The position numbers and the translations under genes were made by a program. From Streptomonospora salina (GTDB taxonomy: Bacteria; Actinomycetota; Actinomycetes; Streptosporangiales; Streptosporangiaceae), in NCBI RefSeq assembly GCF_014204715.1, contig NZ_JACHLY010000001.1, positions 4,610,501 through 4,674,500 on the forward strand: 64,000 bases of DNA, read 5' to 3'. The notes under the pieces are model-generated. The model saw only the letters and a list, made by a program, of their open reading frames with translations, did no database searches and was not told the origin of the DNA. Positions 43,442 through 51,822 of this stretch are shown in pieces. Every line of letters starts with the position of its first letter. Within the stretch, counting starts at the first letter, position 1.

Positions 43442-44023
43442 GTGAGCCAGGACTGGCGCGAGCGGAAGAAGGCGCGGACCCGGGAGCGGATCCAGGGCGA
43501 GGCGCTGCGGCTGTTCGGGGAGCAGGGCTACGACGCGACCACGGTGACGCAGATCGCCGCGGCCGCGGGTGTCTCCCACACCACCTTCTTCCGGTACTTC
43601 CCGACCAAGGAGGACGTCGTGCTCGCCGACGGGTACGATCCGCTGATCGATGCGGCGCTGCGCAACCGGCCCGAGTCCGAGGACCTGGTCGAGCGGGTGC
43701 GCAACGCGACGGCCGAGGGCCTGGCCGCGGTCGGCGGCTCCGACCGGGACGCGCTGCTGGCGCGCGTGCGGCTGCTGCTCAGCGCGCCCTCGCTGCGCTC
43801 GCGCCTCTGGGAGCAGATGCAGGGCACCCGGGCGCTGCTGGAACGGGCGCTGGCCGGTACCGACGATCCCGCTGCGGTGCCCAGGCGCGTGCGCGTCGTC
43901 GCCGCGGCGTGTCTGGCCGTGCTCACCACCGCCATCACCGAATGGGCCGACGGGGACGGCCGCGCCGACCTGGCCGAAATCGTCGACGACGCCTTCGCTC
44001 AGCTGCGCGCCGAGCTGAGGTGA
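43442..44023 (+). CDS. TetR-family regulator
   Basis: Repressor of 193 residues; the GTG at 43442 is chosen because GAAGGG is correctly spaced (a GTG at 43436 overlaps that RBS). HTH: RERKKARTRERIQGEALRLF, then VTQIAAAAGVSHTTFFRYFPTKEDVVLADGY. It leads an operon with an ABC ATPase and permease, and its operator overlaps the start region. Confidence 0.92.
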   Translation: MSQDWRERKKARTRERIQGEALRLFGEQGYDATTVTQIAAAAGVSHTTFFRYFPTKEDVVLADGYDPLIDAALRNRPESEDLVERVRNATAEGLAAVGGSDRDALLARVRLLLSAPSLRSRLWEQMQGTRALLERALAGTDDPAAVPRRVRVVAAACLAVLTTAITEWADGDGRADLAEIVDDAFAQLRAELR

Positions 44024-44078
44024 GGACGGGGACTCCACGGGCGGCCGGACCACGGGCGGCGGAGAGGCGGAAGGACGC

Positions 44079-44951
44079 ATGGACGGTGCGGGCACACCGG
44101 TGATCGACGTCGAGGACCTGCGCGTGCGCTACCGGGGCGCCGACGCCGACGCCGTGGCGGGGATGGCCTTCGCCGTGGCCCCGGGCGAGGTGTTCGGCTT
44201 CCTCGGGCCCAGCGGCGCGGGCAAGTCGACGGTGCAGCGGGTCCTCACCCGCCTGCTGCGCGGGTACAGCGGCCGCGCCGCCGTGTTCGGCCGCCCTCTG
44301 GACAGCTGGGGAGCCGACTACTTCGAGCGCATCGGCGTCGGCTTCGAGCTGCCCGTGGCCTTCGGCAAGCTCACCGCCGCGGAGAACCTCACCGCCGTGG
44401 CCCGCCTGTACCGCCGCCCGCCGCCGCCCGTGCGCGAGTTGCTGGAGGCGGTCGACCTGGCCGGGGCCGCCGAACGGCGCGTCGACGGCTTCTCCAAGGG
44501 CATGCGCATGCGGCTCAACCTCGCCCGCGCCCTGGTAACCCGGCCCGATCTGCTGTTCCTGGACGAGCCCACCTCCGGCCAGGACCCCGTACACGCCGCG
44601 GCGCTGCGCGAGGTGATCCGCGACCAGGCACGGCAGGGCACCACCGTGTTCCTGACCACCCACGACATGACCACCGCCGACCGGTTGTGCGACCGCGTCG
44701 CCTTCGTCGTGGACGGGCGCATCGCAGCGGTCGACTCCCCGCGGGCCTTCAAACTCCGCTACGGGCGCCCGGGAGTCCGGGTGGAGTACCGCGTCGACGG
44801 GCGGCTGGACTCCCGGCAGGTGCCGCTGGACGCGCTCACCGCCGATCCGGGACTGGCCGACCTGCTCGCCCGGGGCGCGGTCGAGACCGTGCACACCCGC
44901 GAGGCGTCGCTGGACGACGTGTTCGCCACCGTGACCGAGGCCCGGTTGTGA
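44079..44951 (+). CDS. ABC exporter ATPase
   Basis: ATPase of 290 residues. Walker A is GPSGAGKST, the signature is FSKGMRMRLNLARAL, Walker B is DLLFLDEPTSGQDPVH, and the switch His is in TTHDMTTADRL. The TSGQDP sequence replaces the usual TGLDP. The C-terminal EASLDDVFATVTEARL resembles DrrA. With the next gene it resembles mycobacterial fluoroquinolone exporters (Rv2688c-Rv2686c type). Confidence 0.93.
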   Translation: MDGAGTPVIDVEDLRVRYRGADADAVAGMAFAVAPGEVFGFLGPSGAGKSTVQRVLTRLLRGYSGRAAVFGRPLDSWGADYFERIGVGFELPVAFGKLTAAENLTAVARLYRRPPPPVRELLEAVDLAGAAERRVDGFSKGMRMRLNLARALVTRPDLLFLDEPTSGQDPVHAAALREVIRDQARQGTTVFLTTHDMTTADRLCDRVAFVVDGRIAAVDSPRAFKLRYGRPGVRVEYRVDGRLDSRQVPLDALTADPGLADLLARGAVETVHTREASLDDVFATVTEARL

Positions 44952-46525
44952 CCGGCGTGCGGGCCGCGGCCGGCGTGTCGCTGGAGTGGCGGGTGCAACT
45001 GCGCCACCGGGTGCCCGCCGCCGCGGCGGCGCTCGCGGCGCTGTGGAGCGCGGTCCTGCTCGCCGTACCGGCCGCGTGGGCGCCCACGGCCGCCGTCTAC
45101 CTGCTGATCGTCGACACCGCCGGCTTCGGCGTCCTTTTCGCGGTCGTGCTGGTGCTCTTCGAGCGGGCCGAGGGCGGCCGGGCGATCCTGGCGGCGGCCC
45201 CGCTGCGGCCGATCGAGTACGTCGGGGCCAAGCTCGCCGTGCTCACCCTCCTCGCGACGGCGATCGCGGTCCCGATGACCCTCGCCGCCGCGCGCGAGCA
45301 CCCTGCCGCAGTGGCGGCGGCGCTGCCGCCGGTGCTGCTGGGTGTGGCGCTGCTGTCGCTGCTGCTGGTCGGCGCAGCGCTCGCGGCTTGCGGCGGCGCG
45401 GGCGGGATCGGGGCGCTGGTCACGCGCGTGCCGCTGGTGGCGCCGCTGGTGGTGGTGCCGGTCGTGCACGTGTCCGGTGCCCTCGACCACCCACTGCTGT
45501 ATCTAGTGCCCACCACCGGCGGCGCCGAGCTGATCCGCGCCGGACTCCTGCCCGGGGCAGCACTCGGTGCGGGGCCACTGGCGCTCGCCGTGCTGTACCT
45601 GCTCGTGTGGATCGCGGGCGCCGCGATCCTCGCCTGCCGGGCGGTGGGACCGGAGACGGCGGCGGGACTCCCGGCGCCGGTCGGCCGGTCGGGCACCTCG
45701 GCCGCGGGCCGGAACGCTCTGCGGCCGGCGCAGCGGGACCGGGCGCCGGTCCGCGCAGCGGCATCGTCCGGACGGCGGTGCGGCGGGGCCGCGGGCGGGC
45801 TGGCGCGCGCCGATCTGCGTGGTCTGCTGCGGGATCCCCTGCTCGTCGCGCTGCTGCTGGGGCCGGCCGTGCTCGCGCTCGTCCTGCGGTGGGCGTATCC
45901 GTCGGCGAGCGGGTTCCTCGCGGCCCGTTACGGGCTGGACACCGGCCCTCTCGCGCCGGTGCTGCTTGCGGCGCTGGTCGTGCTGCACGTGCCGATGATG
46001 ACCGGCGCGATGGCGGCCCTGCGGACCGTCGAGGACGCCGACGACGGCACGCTGCTGCTGTACCGCGTCTCGCCGCTGGGCCTGCCGCGCTTCCTGGCTT
46101 ACCGGACGGCGGTGGCCGTGATCACGGCGGGGAGCGGACTGGCGGCGGCCGTTCCGCTGTCAGGGCTGGTGACCGGCGTCGCCCCCGACCGGGTGCCCGC
46201 TCTGGTCGCGGCGGTCGCGCTGGCGGCCCTGCAGGCGCCGCTGTTCGTGCTCGCCGCCACCGCCTTCGCTCCGGCCAAGGTGGAGACGCTGGTGCTGGTC
46301 AAGATCGCCGGGGCGGTGTTCACTCTGCTTCCGGTCGCGGTGTGGTGGCTGCCCGCGTGGGCGGCGTGGTCGCTCGCGCCCCTGCCGCTGTTCTGGCCGG
46401 TGGCGGTGCTTCCGGGGTACGACGTGGCGCCGTGGCCGGTGGGACTCGCCGCGGGAGCGGCGCTGGCGGCGCTGACCGGCGCCTGGCTGCTGGCCCGCAC
46501 GCTGCGGCGCCTGGAGCGCGGATGA
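44948..46525 (+). CDS. large ABC-type efflux permease
   Basis: Membrane protein of 525 residues from a GTG overlapping the ATPase stop (GTGA). It has about 12 hydrophobic segments arranged as two six-helix halves joined around residues 240-280 by a polar Ala/Arg-rich linker, as if two smaller permeases were fused. It should form the pore for the ATPase. Export of a drug or metabolite under TetR control is inferred from context. Confidence 0.88.
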   Translation: MTGVRAAAGVSLEWRVQLRHRVPAAAAALAALWSAVLLAVPAAWAPTAAVYLLIVDTAGFGVLFAVVLVLFERAEGGRAILAAAPLRPIEYVGAKLAVLTLLATAIAVPMTLAAAREHPAAVAAALPPVLLGVALLSLLLVGAALAACGGAGGIGALVTRVPLVAPLVVVPVVHVSGALDHPLLYLVPTTGGAELIRAGLLPGAALGAGPLALAVLYLLVWIAGAAILACRAVGPETAAGLPAPVGRSGTSAAGRNALRPAQRDRAPVRAAASSGRRCGGAAGGLARADLRGLLRDPLLVALLLGPAVLALVLRWAYPSASGFLAARYGLDTGPLAPVLLAALVVLHVPMMTGAMAALRTVEDADDGTLLLYRVSPLGLPRFLAYRTAVAVITAGSGLAAAVPLSGLVTGVAPDRVPALVAAVALAALQAPLFVLAATAFAPAKVETLVLVKIAGAVFTLLPVAVWWLPAWAAWSLAPLPLFWPVAVLPGYDVAPWPVGLAAGAALAALTGAWLLARTLRRLERG

Positions 46526-46555
46526 ACCGGCGCCGCGCTCGCGAGCGCCGGGACG

Positions 46556-46590
46556 CGCGCGGGCCGGCGTGTGGGGCGCCGGCCCGCGCG
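46556..46590. terminator. bidirectional hairpin between convergent genes
   Basis: Fourteen-pair stem 46556-46569/46577-46590 with a 7-nt loop, between the permease and crystallin-like genes. Confidence 0.65.
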
Positions 46591-46597
46591 GGACCGG

Positions 46598-47113
46598 TCA
46601 GCCGTTCCAGGTGCGGAAGGACGAGATCGCGTCGTTGATGTGGTCGCCGACGTAGACCACCCGGTCGCTGCCGTAGTGGCCGAAGTGGCCGCCGTAGTCG
46701 GAGTGCTCGTAGGCGCGCGTGACCGTGCACCCGTTCCAGGTCTTGAAGGACGAGATCTCGTCGTGCCAGAGGAAGCCGACGTCGCTGATGCCGTAGCCCC
46801 GGCTGTCGCACGGGCCGCCGGACTTGCGGATGTCGGCGGTGTCGCCTGCGTAGTTCCGGTCCTGGTACCAGGTCATGATGAGAGTGCTGGCCGTCGCGGC
46901 GCGCTGGAGCCGGCGGCCCTCCTCGCCGGGGGCGCAGTCGCGGTCGACGACCTCCGAGGACGTCTCGCCGGGCGCGACGGCGTCGAGCGTGATGACGCAG
47001 TGCCGGGTGTCGTCGTCGGCGTAGGCGGGGGCCGACGCGAAACCGGTGGCCAGCAGGGCGGCCGCGGCGGTGCACGCCGCGAACCGTCCCCAGCGCGGTG
47101 TGTTCGGGTCCAT
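46598..47113 (-). CDS. secreted beta/gamma-crystallin-like protein
   Basis: Exported protein of 171 residues. A signal peptide is clear: basic start, hydrophobic core FAACTAAAALLATGFAS and a cleavage-like APAYA-DD near residue 32. The mature C-terminal part has two Greek-key motifs: WYQDRNYAGDTADI ending HDEISSFKTW, and YEHSDYGGHFGHYG ending NDAISSFRTW. The NDAISS sequence fits the Ca-binding N/D-N/D-x-x-S/T-S rule, while the first (HDEISS) deviates. Function unknown; similar proteins include protease inhibitors and envelope proteins. Confidence 0.88.
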   Translation of the reverse strand: MDPNTPRWGRFAACTAAAALLATGFASAPAYADDDTRHCVITLDAVAPGETSSEVVDRDCAPGEEGRRLQRAATASTLIMTWYQDRNYAGDTADIRKSGGPCDSRGYGISDVGFLWHDEISSFKTWNGCTVTRAYEHSDYGGHFGHYGSDRVVYVGDHINDAISSFRTWNG

Positions 47114-47323
47114 GTATGCGCCTCTCTGTGTTCGGATTGGATGCACGGGATCACTCTGCGGATCCGGCCCTGCGTCGTCCACCCCTTTTAGCCAGGGCTG
47201 AATCGGTGCTGTGCGCGCCCTCGGCGCCGTCGTGGCGATTACAATGGGAAACTCTGGCAATCCGAAGTGTGACGAGGGTGGAGCGCTGCCATTGTTTCGG
47301 CCTCGCCCGGGGAGGGCCCGTCC

Positions 47324-48355
47324 GTGCTGCGGATCCACTTCGCCTCTGCCGATATCGCTCGTACGCGCGTGGCCTTGGCGCCCGACCCCATGTGGGAGGC
47401 GCTGCTGAGCATGCACGTGCTGCAGGCGCCCGGCGGGGCACGCTACGCGGGCTGGCGTGCCGAGGTGGGGACGCGGTTGGACCGCCGCGGTTGGGCCCTG
47501 ACCGCGCTGGCGCCGCCCCGCGGCTCCTCGGCCGACTTCCTCACCCCCGCGCCGCAGGTGCAGCCGGCGGCCCACGACGTCGACTCCGCCATCCGAACGG
47601 GGATCGATGCCGTACGGGCGACACCCGTCGACCGGTTGCGCGCCGATGTGGAGCGTATGGCGGGTGAGCGGGCGCTGCCGGCGTGGGCGCGGCGGCTGGG
47701 TGAGGGCGATTCCGCGGTGCTCGACGGGATCTGCGGCGCGCTGGCCGACTACTGCCGCACCGCCCTGGTGCCGTGGTGGCCTGCGGTGGACGCGGCCGTC
47801 GGTGCGGCGCGCGAGCGCCACTCGCGCGTGCTGACCCACTACGGCGTCGCGGAGTTCCTCGCCCGGTTGCCGGTCTCGGGCGGCTGGCGCGGCGACGTAC
47901 TCGACGTGCGCTATCCGCGCGACCGGGACCTGTACCTGAGGGGCCGAGGACTGCTGGTGCTGCCGTCGTACTTCTGCCTGGCGCCGGTGACCCTGTGCGA
48001 TCCCGACCGGCCGCCGGTGCTGGTGCTGCCCGTCCCCGAGGAGCAGAGTGACGCCCGTGTGCGTTCCGCGGCGGCAGCGGCCCGGCCCGACCGGTTGCGG
48101 GCCCTGTTCGGCCGCACCCGCGCGGCCGTGCTCGCGGCCGTCACCGACGAACCGACGACCAGCGAGGTCGCGGCCCTGACCGGGGTCTCGGCCGCGGCCG
48201 CCAGCCAGCATCTGGGGACGCTGCGGGCATCGGGTCTGGTCACCACACGCAGGGCCGGGTGCTGTGTACGGCACAGCCTCACCGCACTCGGGCGGTGCCT
48301 GCTGTCGGGCGAAGAACCGGGGCGCGGCCGTATCGGGAGCGTCCGGCCGGATTGA
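47324..48355 (+). CDS. ArsR-type HTH regulator with DUF5937-like N-domain
   Basis: Protein of 343 residues beginning MLRIHFASADIARTRVALAPDPMWEALLSMHVL, a start common to actinobacterial ArsR-like regulators with a long N-terminal domain. The HTH is at the C-terminus (AVLAAVTDEPTTSEVAALTGVSAAAASQHLGTLRASGLV). GTG start at 47324. No effector or target can be read from the sequence; the divergent crystallin-like gene is the only close neighbour. Confidence 0.85.
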   Translation: MLRIHFASADIARTRVALAPDPMWEALLSMHVLQAPGGARYAGWRAEVGTRLDRRGWALTALAPPRGSSADFLTPAPQVQPAAHDVDSAIRTGIDAVRATPVDRLRADVERMAGERALPAWARRLGEGDSAVLDGICGALADYCRTALVPWWPAVDAAVGAARERHSRVLTHYGVAEFLARLPVSGGWRGDVLDVRYPRDRDLYLRGRGLLVLPSYFCLAPVTLCDPDRPPVLVLPVPEEQSDARVRSAAAAARPDRLRALFGRTRAAVLAAVTDEPTTSEVAALTGVSAAAASQHLGTLRASGLVTTRRAGCCVRHSLTALGRCLLSGEEPGRGRIGSVRPD

Positions 48356-48418
48356 GGCCCGGGGCCGGTCCCCGGAGCCGCAGTGGCGGGTGCACAGCCT
48401 GCGGCGCGGCGGGGACGC

Positions 48419-48853
48419 TCACGGCCGCACGGGACGCCAGGGGTAGGGGCTGGAGAGCACCATCGTGCTGGAGGGGCGGCCGTGCTCGGCCAGCCGGTCG
48501 ATGACCTCCTCGAAGTGCGCCATCGAGGCCACCGCCACCAGGAGCACGCAGCAGGCGTCGCCCGTGACCCGGTGCAGTTGCAGGATCTCGGGTGTCGCCA
48601 GCGCCGCAGCGTCGCGCAGGAGGCACCGCGGCCCGAAGCACTCCATGCGCACCAGCGCCGTCACCGCAAGCCCGGCGGCGGCGGGGTCGACATGGGCGTG
48701 GTACCCGGTGATCACGCCGGTCTCCTGCAGGCGCCGCACCCGGTCGGCCACGGCGGGCGCCGACAGGTTCACCCGCCGCGACAGCTCGTTGTAGGACAGC
48801 CGCGCGTCCTCCTGCAGTTCGTCGAGGATCCGCCGGTCGACGGTGTCCAGCAC
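48419..48853 (-). CDS. Lrp/AsnC-family regulator
   Basis: Regulator of 144 residues from a GTG with GGGAGGG upstream. N-terminal HTH: DTVDRRILDELQEDARLSYNELSRRV, APAVADRVRRLQETGVI. The C-terminal RAM domain (GYHAHVDPAAAGLAVTALVRM, LHRVTGDACCVLLVAVASMAHFEEVIDRL) binds amino acids. Divergent from tryptophan dioxygenase and kynureninase, with a CAACCG/CGGTTG dyad between them, so it probably controls tryptophan breakdown. Confidence 0.94.
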   Translation of the reverse strand: MLDTVDRRILDELQEDARLSYNELSRRVNLSAPAVADRVRRLQETGVITGYHAHVDPAAAGLAVTALVRMECFGPRCLLRDAAALATPEILQLHRVTGDACCVLLVAVASMAHFEEVIDRLAEHGRPSSTMVLSSPYPWRPVRP

Positions 48854-48919
48854 AGGCCCTCCCGTTTTCCGGGACGCTTCGCCGGGGTCCAAGCGTCGTT
48901 TTCGCGTTCGTAAACAGTA

Positions 48920-48935
48920 CAACCGATACCGGTTG
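48920..48935. promoter_or_regulatory. CAACCG-atac-CGGTTG operator candidate
   Basis: Perfect 6-bp dyad in the AT-richer part of the 196-bp region between the divergent Lrp and tryptophan dioxygenase genes. Confidence 0.5.
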
Positions 48936-49049
48936 CGGACGTTAAGTGCACGACCCCGATTCGTCAGCGGCGGCCATTCAATCCGCCGGACCGCTTGGCC
49001 CATGCTGGGTCGGACCGACCGCAGCGGCGTGCACAGAGGGGGAGCGAGG

Positions 49050-49934
49050 ATGGCGAGGACCGCGTACGACCAGGGGCGCCGGGTGCCCGGCGGCGCGGCC
49101 GCGGAGGAGGCCGGCGCACCGTCGGCCTGTCCGGTGCTGGGCACCGACGAGGCCGCCGCCTACACCGACTACGTGCACACGGAGACGCTGCTGAGTCTGC
49201 AGCGCCCGCGCACGGGGGAGCCGGCGGAGCTGTCCTTCATCATCACCACGCAGGTCATGGAGCTGCTGTTCCGGCTGATCCGCCACCACTGGGAGCAGGC
49301 CCGGGACGCGCTGGAGGCCGGCGACACCGCCGCGGCCCTGGCTGCGCTGCGCCGCGGCACCGGCCCTCAGGACGTGCTCGTGGAGTCCTGGGGCATGCTG
49401 TCCATGCTGACCCCCGCGGAGTTCGACCGGTTCCGCGCGTCGCTGGACGTGGCCTCGGGCGTGCAGTCGGCGGGGTACCGGCAGTTGGAGTTCCTGCTGG
49501 GCAACAAGTCGGCGGGGATGGCGCGGGCGCAACGCGGACTGCCTGTGGCGGGTGCCGGGCTGGAGCGGACCCTCGCCGAACCCGGCCTCTACGACGCCGC
49601 GCTGCGGCTGCTGGCCCGGCGCGGGCTGCCGGTGCCCGACGACGTGACCGAGCGCGACTGGACCCGCCCGTACACGGCCGACCCCCGGGTGGAGCGGGCC
49701 TGGGCCGAGGTCTACGCCGACGAGCGCCCCGGCAACGATCTGCTGCGACTGGCCGAAGCTCTCCTGGACACGGCCGAACGTGTGACCCGGTGGCGGCACC
49801 GGCACCTGATGGCGGTCAAGCGCTCCATGGGTGCCAAACCCGGTACCGGCGGTTCCAGCGGGCTGGACTGGCTCGCCCGCAACGCCGCCCGCGACGTGTT
49901 CCCCGAACTGTGGTCGCTGCGTACCGGAGTGTGA
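49050..49934 (+). CDS. kynA: tryptophan 2,3-dioxygenase
   Basis: Heme dioxygenase of 294 residues opening the indole ring of tryptophan to N-formylkynurenine. The start is the ATG behind GGGGGAGCGAGG. Conserved parts are YTDYVHTETLLSLQ, EFDRFRASLDVASGVQS and the C-terminal KPGTGGSSGLDWL...FPELWSLRT. Heme ligand His252 lies in WRHRH. The distal residue differs: where Xanthomonas and human enzymes have His in FIITHQ-x-x-EL, this protein has Thr67 (FIITTQVMEL). Followed by kynureninase. Confidence 0.92.
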   Translation: MARTAYDQGRRVPGGAAAEEAGAPSACPVLGTDEAAAYTDYVHTETLLSLQRPRTGEPAELSFIITTQVMELLFRLIRHHWEQARDALEAGDTAAALAALRRGTGPQDVLVESWGMLSMLTPAEFDRFRASLDVASGVQSAGYRQLEFLLGNKSAGMARAQRGLPVAGAGLERTLAEPGLYDAALRLLARRGLPVPDDVTERDWTRPYTADPRVERAWAEVYADERPGNDLLRLAEALLDTAERVTRWRHRHLMAVKRSMGAKPGTGGSSGLDWLARNAARDVFPELWSLRTGV

Positions 49935-50073
49935 GGCCGCGCCCCGCCGCGGGCATGCATCATCCGTGCGCGGGCACGTCGTGTCCCGCCCGCCGTCCGC
50001 GGCGTGCCCGCCGCACCGGCCCGCGCTTCGGTCCGCCGCTGAGATCGCCCCGTCCCAGGAAGGCCGCATCCGC

Positions 50074-51309
50074 ATGACATCCACCACCAGATCCGACTGC
50101 GCCCGCCGTGACGACGAGGATCCGCTGGCCGGTTTCCGCCGGGAGTTCCTGCTGCCCGAGGGGGTGGTCTACCTCGACGGCAACTCGCTGGGCGCGCTTC
50201 CGGCGGCCGCTCCCGCACGCATCGCCCGCACCGTCGAGCAGGAGTGGGGCGAGCGCCTGATCGCGAGCTGGAACGACGCCGGCTGGTGGGACAAGCCGCG
50301 CACCCTGGGCGCCATGCTCGCACCGCTGGTGGGAGCGGGGCCGCACGAGGTGGTCGTGGGCGACGGGACGTCCGCCAACCTGTTCAAGGCGCTGGTGGCG
50401 GCACTGCGGCTGAATCCCGAGCGCCGCGTCGTGCTGGGCGAGACGGGGAACTTCCCCACCGACCTGTACATCACCGGGGGCGTGGCCGAGATCATGGGTG
50501 CCGTCGAGCGCCGCGTCGACGCCGACCGTCGCGCCGCCCTGGCCGGAGCGCTGGCAGCGGGCGACGTGGCCGTCCTGCTGCTGAGCCATGTGGACTACCG
50601 CACGGGCGCTCTGCGGGACATGGCCGAGATCACCAGGCTGGCCCATGCCAACGGGGCGCTGGTGGTGTGGGACCTGTGCCACAGCGTCGGCGCGCTTCCG
50701 GTCGAGCTGGCGGGCTGCGGCGTCGATTTCGCCGTGGGCTGTACCTACAAGTACCTCAATGCGGGGCCGGGCGCCCCCGCGTTCGTCTTCGCCGCCGAGC
50801 GCCACCACGGCGCCGCCCGCCAGCCGCTGACCGGGTGGCACGGCCACGCCCGGCCGTTCGACTTCTCCGCCGAGTACGCGCCCGCCGACGGGGCGAGCAG
50901 CTTCCTCAGCGGATCGCAGCCGGTGGTGGCCGCCGCCGCGCTGGAGGCTTCCCTCGACCTGTGGCAGCGGGTGGACCTGCACCAGCTGCGGGAGAAGAGC
51001 CTGGCGCTGACGGAGCTGTTCATCGAGTCGACCGGCTCCGCCGGGTTGGAACTGGTGACCCCGCGCGAGGGCGGCCGCCGCGGCAGCCAGGTCGCGCTGC
51101 GCCACCCGCAGGGGTACGCGATCGTGCAGGCGCTGATCGCGCGCGGTGTGGTGGGCGACTTCCGCGCTCCCGACGTGCTGCGCTTCGGGTTCGCCCCGCT
51201 TTACCTGCGCTATACCGACGTCTTCGACGCGGCATCGGCGCTGGTGGAGGTAGTGCGCGGCGAGGAGTGGCGCGACCCGCGATTCACCGCGGCCAAGGCC
51301 GTGACCTGA
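50074..51309 (+). CDS. kynU: kynureninase
   Basis: PLP enzyme (fold I) of 411 residues cleaving kynurenine to anthranilate and alanine. It has VYLDGNSLGALP, GDGTSANLFKALVAAL, the PLP-binding Asp/His in VVWDLCHSVGALPVEL and the Schiff-base Lys in VGCTYKYLNAGPGAPAF. The C-terminal FRAPDVLRFGFAPLYLRYTDVF is standard. No formamidase gene, needed between the two steps, lies next to it. GGAAGG sits 15 bp upstream of the chosen ATG. Confidence 0.95.
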   Translation: MTSTTRSDCARRDDEDPLAGFRREFLLPEGVVYLDGNSLGALPAAAPARIARTVEQEWGERLIASWNDAGWWDKPRTLGAMLAPLVGAGPHEVVVGDGTSANLFKALVAALRLNPERRVVLGETGNFPTDLYITGGVAEIMGAVERRVDADRRAALAGALAAGDVAVLLLSHVDYRTGALRDMAEITRLAHANGALVVWDLCHSVGALPVELAGCGVDFAVGCTYKYLNAGPGAPAFVFAAERHHGAARQPLTGWHGHARPFDFSAEYAPADGASSFLSGSQPVVAAAALEASLDLWQRVDLHQLREKSLALTELFIESTGSAGLELVTPREGGRRGSQVALRHPQGYAIVQALIARGVVGDFRAPDVLRFGFAPLYLRYTDVFDAASALVEVVRGEEWRDPRFTAAKAVT

Positions 51310-51343
51310 GGCACGGTCCGCCTCCGCCGCCCCCGATCGTCCC

Positions 51344-51370
51344 GGCACCCGTCCACGTGTGACGGGTGCC
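51344..51370 (+). terminator. terminator-like hairpin after kynU
   Basis: GGCACCCGTC (51344-51353) and its complement (51361-51370) with a 7-nt loop; no T tract. Confidence 0.55.
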
Positions 51371-51394
51371 ATGTTCGTGCCGGTCCGGCGTTGC

Positions 51395-51703
51395 GAACCC
51401 CGGTGTGGTCTGGGGTTCCGTACTGGCGGTACGGCGCCGACACCTGTCCTGATCTGCGGTTTTACGTTCCCGATTGTGGCGTTTGACTTTTTCGTGGGCT
51501 ACAGTCTTCGTGATCGGTTCGTGACTTGGCTATTACCTTTCCAGGACCCAGGTCTGCCCCCGATGTCGAGCCCCGGGACATGACCCCGGTCCACGAGGCC
51601 TGAGACCTCTTGCGGGCAGGGCCGCGCATCCAGCGCCTGCCCCGGTTCGCCGTCCTTCGACGGCGGCCGGCGATCCCGCCGCTCCCGGCCGTCCAGCCGG
51701 GAG
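51395..51703 (+). other. hairpin-rich untranslated leader candidate
   Basis: The 450-bp gap before the RlpA-like gene contains several perfect short dyads: GAACCCC/GGGGTTC (51395-51418), CCGTAC/GTACGG (51418-51434), CGCCGTC-cttc-GACGGCG (51648-51665) and CTCCCGGC-N6-GCCGGGAG (51682-51703). A possible CTGCCC/GGGCAG stem spans about 51554-51619. An AT-rich segment near 51460-51545 could be the promoter. Cell-wall genes of this class in actinobacteria often carry c-di-AMP riboswitches, but I could not match the conserved ydaO sequence, so the nature of the leader is open. Confidence 0.4.
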
Positions 51704-51822
51704 TCCCCCGCAGACACGCCGTTCGTCGGTCACCCCTGCCCCCAGTGTGTCCAAAAGGTCAGGAATGTCGTGTCTGTGTGGCCTCGCTCGGCCCCGCTCC
51801 GTCGAATTGGGTTTGCGTTTTC

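Noticed and set aside
51395-51822. c-di-AMP (ydaO) riboswitch upstream of the RlpA-like gene
   Set aside because: Gene context suggested it, but the conserved ydaO core sequence could not be found by eye; kept only as an unknown leader.
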